Source of the DNA: Campylobacteraceae bacterium
GTDB taxonomy: Bacteria; Campylobacterota; Campylobacteria; Campylobacterales; Sulfurovaceae
Length of the DNA stretch: 11,074 bases
Assembly: GCA_027026055.1 (NCBI GenBank)
Contig: JALVPA010000151.1
Coordinates: forward strand, 1 to 11,074
Direction: 5' to 3'
Shown here: piece by piece, positions 5,327 to 11,074 of the stretch
Layout: each line of letters opens with the position of its first letter
Position numbering within the stretch: position 1 is the first letter of the stretch
Notes under the pieces: model-generated
Database searches by the model: none
The model's input: only the letters and a program-made list of their open reading frames with translations
What the model was told of the DNA's origin: nothing
Position numbers and translations under genes: made by a program

Positions 5327-7837
5327 ATGGCGGATCTGTTCGAACAGCAACACACTGAAGAGGTACTCATCGAAGAGAGTATCAAAAGCAGTTATCTGGA
5401 CTATTCGATGTCGGTGATTATCGGGCGTGCATTGCCCGATGCACGCGACGGACTCAAGCCCGTACATCGTCGTATTCTTTATGCGATGGACGAGCTTAAT
5501 CTCTCGCATCGCGCGCCTTACAAGAAGTCGGCGCGTATCGTCGGGGATGTCATCGGTAAGTATCACCCTCACGGCGATACGGCGGTGTACGATGCGTTGG
5601 TGCGTATGGCACAAGACTTTTCGATGAAAGCGCCGCTTATCGACGGACAAGGGAACTTCGGCTCCATCGACGGCGACAATGCCGCCGCGATGCGTTATAC
5701 CGAAGCGCGTATGAGCAAGATAGCCGAAGAGTTGTTGGCGGATATCGACAAAGAGACCGTCGATTTCGTCCCCAACTACGACGACTCGATGAGCGAGCCC
5801 GATGTCTTGCCTTCGCGAATCCCGAATCTTTTGCTTAACGGTTCGAGCGGTATCGCCGTCGGTATGGCGACCAATATCCCTCCGCATCGTCTCGATGAAT
5901 TGGTCGATGGCTTGGTTTATCGCATCGACAATCCCGAATGCGATGTCGATGCGTTGATGCAAATCGTGCAAGGTCCCGATTTCCCCACGGGTGGCATCAT
6001 CTTCGGGCGCAAAGGGATCCAAGACGCCTATCGTACGGGACGCGGCCGTATCAAAATACGCGCCAAAACCCATATCGAACAAAAAGGGAGTAAAGAAGTT
6101 ATCGTCGTCGACGAACTTCCGTATCAAGTCAACAAAGCGAGACTGATAGAGAATATCGCACAATTGGTCAAAGAGAAACAGATCGAAGGGATCGGAGAAA
6201 TTCGCGACGAGTCGGATCGCGAGGGGATGCGTATCGTCATCGAGCTCAAACGCGACGCAATGAGCGAAATTGTACTCAACAACCTCTTCAAATCGACGCA
6301 GATGCAAGTGACCTTCGGGATCATTATGCTTGCGATCAACAACAAAGAGCCCAAGATCTTCAATCTGTCGGAACTCTTCGATCTTTTCTTGAACCATCGC
6401 AAAACGGTCGTAATCCGACGTACGATCTTCGAACTGGAAAAGGCGCGCGCAAGAGCGCATATTTTGGAAGGGTTGAAGATCGCGGTGGACAATATCGACG
6501 AAGTGATCAAAATCATTCGCGCTTCCGCCGACGACGACGAAGCGCGAAACAACCTGATGGAGCGTTTCTCTTTGAGCGAGATTCAAGCCAATGCGATCTT
6601 ACAGATGCGTTTGCGCCGTTTGACGGGCTTGGAGATCGAAAAGATCGAAAACGAACTTGCCGAATTGCGCAAAAAGATCGCCGAACTCGAAAGCATTCTC
6701 AAAAGCGAAGCCAAGATCAACGCCATCATTCGCGAAGAGCTTTTGGAGATCAAAGAGAAGTACGCGATGCCAAGACAAACGGAGATCGTGGACGATTACG
6801 ACGATATCGATATCGAAGATCTTATTCCCAACGAGCCGATGGTCGTTACGATCACGCACCGCGGCTATATCAAACGCGTCCCGGTCAAACAGTACGAAAA
6901 ACAGCATCGCGGAGGGAAAGGCAAAACGGCGGTAACGACCTACGAAGACGACTTTATCGAAAACTTCTTCGTCTCCAATACGCACGATACGCTGATGTTC
7001 GTTACCGACAGAGGGCAACTCTACTGGCTTAAAGTCTATCGCATTCCCGAAGGATCGCGTACCGCCAAAGGTAAAGCGGTGGTCAACCTGATCAATCTCC
7101 AGCCCGGAGAGAAGATCATGGCGATTATCCCGACGACCGATTTCGACGAGAGCAAATCGCTGGTCTTTTTCACCAAAAACGGTATCGTCAAACGTACCAA
7201 TCTTAGCGAATACTCCAATATTCGTTCGACGGGCGTACGCGCTATCAATCTGGACGAAGGCGACGAAGTGGTCGAAGCCAAAATTGTCACACCGGATACG
7301 AAATGGCTCTTTGTCGCGACAAAAAAAGGACTTTGTATCCGTTTCAAAGTGGACGATGCGCGTGAAATCGGGCGCGTATCGCGCGGGGTGACGGCAATCA
7401 AGTTCAAGATCGACGGTGATTACGTCTGCGGTGCGACGACAATCGACAACGAAGAGGAAGAACTGCTTATGCTTGCTGAAAAAGGGCTTGGCAAACGCAC
7501 TACCGCATCGGAGTATCGCGAACAAAATCGTGCGGGCAAAGGGGTCATCTCGATGAAGCTAACATCCAAAACCGGTGAGGTTGTCGGCGTGGTCAAAGTC
7601 GAAAACGACAAAGACTTGATGTGTCTGACTAGTAGCGGAAAGATGATTCGCGTCGATATGGAGCAGATCCGCAAAGCGGGACGCAATACTTCGGGTGTCA
7701 AAGTGGTCTCCGTAGAGAAAAAAGATTTTGTCGTATCGATGGCGAAGTGTCCCAAAGAGGAAAAACCCGAAGAGAACGAAACGGTGGAATCGACACAATC
7801 GGACAAGTCCGATGAGAAAAACGATACGCTTTTATAA
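5327..7837 (+). CDS. gyrA: DNA gyrase subunit A
   Basis: Gyrase A is the DNA-breaking subunit of the GyrA2GyrB2 topoisomerase that introduces negative supercoils using ATP hydrolysed by GyrB. The 836-residue protein is complete. The catalytic tyrosine is Tyr124 (AAMRYTEARM). The quinolone region KYHPHGDTAVYD has Thr85 and Asp89, matching Thr86/Asp90 of Campylobacter jejuni (wild-type, not a resistance change). A tower and coiled-coil region follows, rich in Glu and Lys (about residues 355-480). The C-terminal pinwheel begins with the GyrA box QHRGGKG (526-532), which supports a gyrase rather than topoisomerase IV identity. The protein ends in a long acidic tail (EEKPEENETVES and on). It is slightly shorter than the 875-residue E. 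coli protein. It has its own promoter and a 43-bp gap to asd. Confidence 0.98.
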   Translation: MADLFEQQHTEEVLIEESIKSSYLDYSMSVIIGRALPDARDGLKPVHRRILYAMDELNLSHRAPYKKSARIVGDVIGKYHPHGDTAVYDALVRMAQDFSMKAPLIDGQGNFGSIDGDNAAAMRYTEARMSKIAEELLADIDKETVDFVPNYDDSMSEPDVLPSRIPNLLLNGSSGIAVGMATNIPPHRLDELVDGLVYRIDNPECDVDALMQIVQGPDFPTGGIIFGRKGIQDAYRTGRGRIKIRAKTHIEQKGSKEVIVVDELPYQVNKARLIENIAQLVKEKQIEGIGEIRDESDREGMRIVIELKRDAMSEIVLNNLFKSTQMQVTFGIIMLAINNKEPKIFNLSELFDLFLNHRKTVVIRRTIFELEKARARAHILEGLKIAVDNIDEVIKIIRASADDDEARNNLMERFSLSEIQANAILQMRLRRLTGLEIEKIENELAELRKKIAELESILKSEAKINAIIREELLEIKEKYAMPRQTEIVDDYDDIDIEDLIPNEPMVVTITHRGYIKRVPVKQYEKQHRGGKGKTAVTTYEDDFIENFFVSNTHDTLMFVTDRGQLYWLKVYRIPEGSRTAKGKAVVNLINLQPGEKIMAIIPTTDFDESKSLVFFTKNGIVKRTNLSEYSNIRSTGVRAINLDEGDEVVEAKIVTPDTKWLFVATKKGLCIRFKVDDAREIGRVSRGVTAIKFKIDGDYVCGATTIDNEEEELLMLAEKGLGKRTTASEYREQNRAGKGVISMKLTSKTGEVVGVVKVENDKDLMCLTSSGKMIRVDMEQIRKAGRNTSGVKVVSVEKKDFVVSMAKCPKEEKPEENETVESTQSDKSDEKNDTLL

Positions 7838-7880
7838 AACCGTTAGAAACGAAGCGATATAGTGATAGAAAGGATAATAG

Positions 7881-8918
7881 ATGAAAAGATACAATGTTGC
7901 CGTCGTCGGCGCCTCAGGAGCGGTTGGCGAAGAGATCTTCAGAGTGCTCGAAGAACAAAATTTTCCAGTAGGAGAGCTGTTGCCGTTGGCAAGCGCAAAC
8001 AGTGCGGGTATGGAGATTGAGTTTAAAGGCGAAACTTACAAGATCGAAGAGTTGACCGAGACGGTGTTTGAGGGGCGTGACATCGATATCGCCTTTTTCA
8101 GCGCGGGCGGTAGCGTGTCGGCACACTTTGCCAAATATGCCGTTGAAGCGGGTGCGGTGGTCATCGACAATACGTCGCACTTTCGTATGGATCCCGACGT
8201 ACCGCTCGTCGTACCCGAAGTCAACCCGGAAGATATCGAGTTGTGGGAACAAACGGGTATCATCGCCAATCCCAATTGTTCGACGATACAGATGGTGCAC
8301 GCGCTCAAGCCGCTTGATGATCTTTACGGGATTCGTCGCGTAGACGTCAGTACCTACCAAGCGACAAGCGGCGCGGGTAAAAAGGGGATGGAAGAGCTGG
8401 TGATGCAGATGAAAGATTTTTTCGCGTTCAAACTCGACGAGAGCGAAGTGAACGCCTTTCCGCATCAAATTGCGCTCAACGTTATTCCCCAAATCGACAA
8501 ACCCCAGCCCAACGGCTATACGCGAGAAGAGATGAAGATGGTCAACGAAACCAACAAAATCATGCATACCGATATCGCCGTCAGCGCGACATGCGTGCGC
8601 GTACCGGTGTTAAGATCGCATTCCGAGGCGATAACGATTACCTTTCGCGAAGGGGTCGACGTCAGTGTCGAGGAGGCAAGAGCGGCGTTGGAGGCTTTTG
8701 AAAACGTCAAAGTGATCGACGATCTCGAAAAAGGCGAATACCCGATGCCGATCATTGCTACCGATACTGACTATACCTATGTCGGTCGTATCCGTAAAGA
8801 TATCTTCGACGAAAATATCCTTCATCTGTGGTGTGTGGCGGATCAAGTAAGAGTCGGCGCGGCGACCAATGCGGTACGCATCGCGCAAAAGTGGATTAAG
8901 CTTCAGGAGAGTTACTAA
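7881..8918 (+). CDS. asd: Aspartate-semialdehyde dehydrogenase
   Basis: The enzyme reduces aspartyl-4-phosphate to aspartate-4-semialdehyde with NADPH, the branch point to lysine/diaminopimelate (cell wall), threonine and methionine. The 345-residue protein shows the nucleotide-binding GASGAVGEE (10-18), the catalytic Cys133 in NPNCSTIQM and the QATSGAGKKG segment (160-169). The active-site Arg239 and His247 lie in VRVPVLRSHSEA. Length and motif order match the bacterial family. AAAGGA at 7869-7874 gives a good ribosome site for ATG 7881. Its TAA shares one base with the ATG of the YqhA-family gene (TAATG at 8916-8920), indicating translational coupling. Confidence 0.97.
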   Translation: MKRYNVAVVGASGAVGEEIFRVLEEQNFPVGELLPLASANSAGMEIEFKGETYKIEELTETVFEGRDIDIAFFSAGGSVSAHFAKYAVEAGAVVIDNTSHFRMDPDVPLVVPEVNPEDIELWEQTGIIANPNCSTIQMVHALKPLDDLYGIRRVDVSTYQATSGAGKKGMEELVMQMKDFFAFKLDESEVNAFPHQIALNVIPQIDKPQPNGYTREEMKMVNETNKIMHTDIAVSATCVRVPVLRSHSEAITITFREGVDVSVEEARAALEAFENVKVIDDLEKGEYPMPIIATDTDYTYVGRIRKDIFDENILHLWCVADQVRVGAATNAVRIAQKWIKLQESY

Positions 8919-9463
8919 TGTCTGACAAACCGCATGAAAACTATTCCGTGGTAGAACACGGTTTCGAAACGGCGCTGTGGAGTACGCGTTTTTTCGTACT
9001 TCTGGCGGTCGTTTTCAGTATGATCGGGGGTATTGCACTCTTTATCGTTGCAAGTGTCGATATTTGGCATGTGGTTATGACGGTATTTGAACATTATTTC
9101 GGAGCGAAAGGACATGTGCCGCATTTTCACGAAAAGATCGTAGCGGAGCTTATCGGTGCGGTCGATCTTTACTTGATCGCTATCGTGTTGTTTATCTTCG
9201 GTTTCGGGCTCTACGAGCTTTTTATTTCCAAAATCGATGTCGCCGAACGTAGCGCGGCAAGCAAAATTTTGGAGATCCATTCGCTTGACGAGCTCAAAGA
9301 CAAGCTTGCCAAAGTAATCATCATGGTACTCATCGTCGGCTTTTTCAAACGTGCGATGAATACCACCTACGACTCGGCGTTGGATATGCTCTCTCTAGCG
9401 GGGGCGATCCTTGGTTTGGCGTTGTCGTTTTACTTTATGCACAAGGGAGACGCACACAAATGA
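8918..9463 (+). CDS. yqhA: YqhA-family (UPF0114) inner membrane protein
   Basis: This 181-residue integral membrane protein has hydrophobic spans at about residues 24-48, 77-103, 131-146 and 154-175, consistent with the YqhA/UPF0114 family. Family-like features are the STRFFVLLAVVFS opening, the ELIGAVDLYLIAIVLFIFGFGLYELF span and FISKIDVAE after it. The biochemical role of the family is unknown. The loop between the first two spans holds five histidines (51, 59, 66, 69, 71; EHYFGAKGHVPHFHEK), which could bind metal or heme; this is an inference. The gene overlaps asd by 1 nt and hemE by 4 nt and has AGGAG just upstream, so it sits in the middle of a tightly coupled operon. Confidence 0.85.
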   Translation: MSDKPHENYSVVEHGFETALWSTRFFVLLAVVFSMIGGIALFIVASVDIWHVVMTVFEHYFGAKGHVPHFHEKIVAELIGAVDLYLIAIVLFIFGFGLYELFISKIDVAERSAASKILEIHSLDELKDKLAKVIIMVLIVGFFKRAMNTTYDSALDMLSLAGAILGLALSFYFMHKGDAHK

Positions 9464-10509
9464 GCAAAATTTTCATCGATGCCTGTTTCGGCAAAGAAAC
9501 CTCTTATACCCCCGTATGGATGATGCGTCAAGCAGGACGCTATCTGCCCGAATACATGCAAGTGCGCGAAGATGCGGGGAGTTTTCTGGATCTGTGTCAC
9601 GATCCCGAAAAAGCGGCGGAAGTAACCATTCAGCCGCTCGATATCGTCGGTGTCGACGCGGCGATACTCTTTAGCGATATTTTGGTGATTCCCGACGAGA
9701 TGGGGATGGATTTGAGTTTCGTCAAGGGTGAAGGACCCGTCTTTTCCGATCCGGTCCGCACGCGCGAGGATCTCGATAAACTTCTCGGCGGCGAAGCGGC
9801 GGCACAAAAGCTTACTTATGTCTACGATACGATCAAACTTTTACGCGAAAAGCTCGATGCGCGCGGCGACGACAAGGCGCTTATCGGTTTTACAGGTGCA
9901 CCGTGGACATTGGCGACTTATATGATCGAAGGGCAGGGGAGTAAGAGCTATGCGATAAGCAAAAAGATGATGTATAGCGATCCTAAGCTCTTGCATGCGA
10001 TCTTGGCGAAAGTGACAGAGGTGGTCAAATATTATCTGCAAAAGCAAATCGAAGCGGGTGTGGATGCCGTACAGATCTTTGACAGTTGGGCGGCGGCGAT
10101 AGAGCCCGCCAAGTACGACGAGTTCAGTTGGAAGTATATGGTAGAGATCGCCGAATATATTAAAGAGAAGTTTCCTCATATCCCAGTCATACTTTTTCCC
10201 AAAGGGATCGCGGCGTTTATCGAATGCGGTTCGGTGTACGGCAACTTCGACGTTTTCGGCGTCGATTGGGGAACGCCGATGGCGCTTGCCAAAGAGAAGC
10301 TGGGAGAGAAGTATGTGCTTCAAGGCAATATGGAGCCGTGTAGGCTCTACTCAAAAGAGGCGACGACCGAGTGTGTCGAAGCGCTTCAAAAAATCATGGG
10401 CGGAAAACGTCATATCTTCAATCTCGGACACGGTATTCTTCCTGACGTGCCTGTGGAAAACGCCAAACATTTCGTTAGCGAATGCCATCGCGTCAGCGGC
10501 AAACGCTAA
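9460..10509 (+). CDS. hemE: Uroporphyrinogen decarboxylase
   Basis: HemE removes the four acetate carboxyls of uroporphyrinogen III to give coproporphyrinogen III in heme synthesis. The 349-residue protein carries both family signatures: PVWMMRQAGRYLPEY with Arg23 and Arg27, and GFTGAPWTLATYMIEG with Tyr154. By comparison with human UROD, Asp73 (LFSDILVIPDEMG), Ser209 (IFDSWAAAIEP) and His324 (NLGHGILPDVP) complete the active site. Length is normal. The ATG overlaps the stop of the YqhA-family gene (ATGA, 9460-9463), with GGGAG a short way upstream. The next gene follows after 8 nt. Confidence 0.98.
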   Translation: MSKIFIDACFGKETSYTPVWMMRQAGRYLPEYMQVREDAGSFLDLCHDPEKAAEVTIQPLDIVGVDAAILFSDILVIPDEMGMDLSFVKGEGPVFSDPVRTREDLDKLLGGEAAAQKLTYVYDTIKLLREKLDARGDDKALIGFTGAPWTLATYMIEGQGSKSYAISKKMMYSDPKLLHAILAKVTEVVKYYLQKQIEAGVDAVQIFDSWAAAIEPAKYDEFSWKYMVEIAEYIKEKFPHIPVILFPKGIAAFIECGSVYGNFDVFGVDWGTPMALAKEKLGEKYVLQGNMEPCRLYSKEATTECVEALQKIMGGKRHIFNLGHGILPDVPVENAKHFVSECHRVSGKR

Positions 10510-10517
10510 GGATTTAG

Positions 10518-11074
10518 ATGCATATCGTATTCGGTCCCGTCACTTCCCGCCGTTTTGGTAAATCGCTGGGCATCGATCTGAGTCCCGGCATCAAGCAATG
10601 CAACTTCGATTGTCTTTACTGCGAATTGGCACCGGCAAATACGACGGATCGTTATCGCGAGATCATTCCCGTCGAAAAGGTATTGCATGCGGTCGAATCG
10701 GCGCTTGAAGCGCACAGCGATATCGACGTGCTTACCGTCACGGCAAACGGCGAACCGACGCTCTATCCGTATCTTGACGAGTTGGTAAAAGGGCTCGATA
10801 CAATCAAAGGCGACACAAAAACCCTCATTCTTTCCAACGCCGCAACCATTGACGATCCGAAGACGCAAGCGGCATTGATGCGTTTCGACGAAGTGAAGCT
10901 TTCGCTCGATTGTGCTACGGAGCGTTGCTTCAGAAAACTCGAAAGAGCGCACGAAGGTATCTCGATAGAGAAGATCAAAGAAGGAATGTTGCGTTTTCGC
11001 GAACATTATGAAGGCGCGCTTTTTATAGAGATACTTCTCGTCGAGGGAATCAACGATAAAGCCGAAGAGATCGC
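10518..11074 (+). CDS. Radical SAM protein, COG0731 type (3' truncated by window edge)
   Basis: An open frame runs from ATG 10518 to the end of the window; AAGGA at 10508-10512 is its ribosome site. The visible 185 residues begin MHIVFGPVTSRRFGKSLGIDL and hold the iron-sulfur motif CNFDCLYC (Cys28, Cys32, Cys35). These bind the [4Fe-4S] cluster that splits S-adenosylmethionine to a radical. The ANGEPTLYP segment is the usual SAM-contact motif of this group. The GPV-SRR-G-SLGI opening is typical of the COG0731 Fe-S oxidoreductases, whose substrates are mostly unknown. As I recall, Campylobacter jejuni also has a radical SAM gene directly after hemE (Cj1243-Cj1244), so the pairing seems conserved. 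A heme-related role is possible but is inferred from position alone. Confidence 0.9.
   Translation, partial: MHIVFGPVTSRRFGKSLGIDLSPGIKQCNFDCLYCELAPANTTDRYREIIPVEKVLHAVESALEAHSDIDVLTVTANGEPTLYPYLDELVKGLDTIKGDTKTLILSNAATIDDPKTQAALMRFDEVKLSLDCATERCFRKLERAHEGISIEKIKEGMLRFREHYEGALFIEILLVEGINDKAEEI

Noticed and set aside
5300..6586. 428-codon open frame on the - strand opposite gyrA
   Set aside because: It is the shadow of a highly conserved gene, is full of His, Asp, Phe and Arg runs typical of antisense reading, and has no family resemblance.
6599..7525. 308-codon open frame on the - strand inside gyrA
   Set aside because: Antisense shadow of the GyrA C-terminal domain with no recognisable motif.
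1..11074. CRISPR array, tRNA/rRNA gene, insertion sequence, prophage or attachment site
   Set aside because: No regularly spaced repeats, cloverleaf-like segments, transposase or integrase motifs, or terminal inverted repeats were seen on reading either strand.

Overview
The window is an ordinary chromosomal stretch with every recognisable gene on the + strand. Protein sequences (Thr-type GyrA, an Opr-like outer membrane porin, hemE followed by a COG0731-type radical SAM gene), the T-rich region in place of a clear -35 before gyrA, and moderate GC suggest a Campylobacterota (epsilonproteobacterial) organism. A relative of Sulfurimonas, Sulfurovum or Sulfuricurvum is plausible. This placement is an inference from resemblance, not from a search.

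Left part (1-2249): the C-terminal half of a MoxR-type AAA+ ATPase enters from the left edge. It is translationally coupled to a small, very acidic ribbon-helix-helix-like protein. Next come a fructosamine-3-kinase-family protein and, coupled to it by an ATGA overlap, a membrane-anchored TlpA/ScsD-like thioredoxin-fold protein with a CPVC active site.

Middle part (2250-5326): a 482-residue beta-barrel porin with a signal peptide, then a YjdM/PhnA-type zinc-ribbon protein. A compact type II toxin-antitoxin module (RHH antitoxin plus MazF/PemK toxin) follows, with an extended -10 promoter and a near-perfect 18-bp palindrome at the expected transcription start. A small thioredoxin (CNVC) follows the toxin after 13 bp, and the run closes with an intrinsic terminator. 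About 140 bp of AT-rich DNA then carries the gyrA promoter.

Right part (5327-11074): complete gyrA, then a tight run of asd (lysine/threonine/methionine and cell-wall precursors), a YqhA-family membrane protein, hemE (heme synthesis) and a radical SAM protein cut by the right edge. asd/yqhA and yqhA/hemE overlap by 1 and 4 nt, and hemE/radical SAM are 8 nt apart, so this looks like one operon.

I see no CRISPR, tRNA, rRNA, insertion sequence or prophage. No clearly new multi-gene system is visible. The best leads are the toxin-antitoxin operator and its hitchhiking thioredoxin, the orphan acidic RHH-like protein after moxR, and the His-rich loop in the YqhA protein of the hemE operon.
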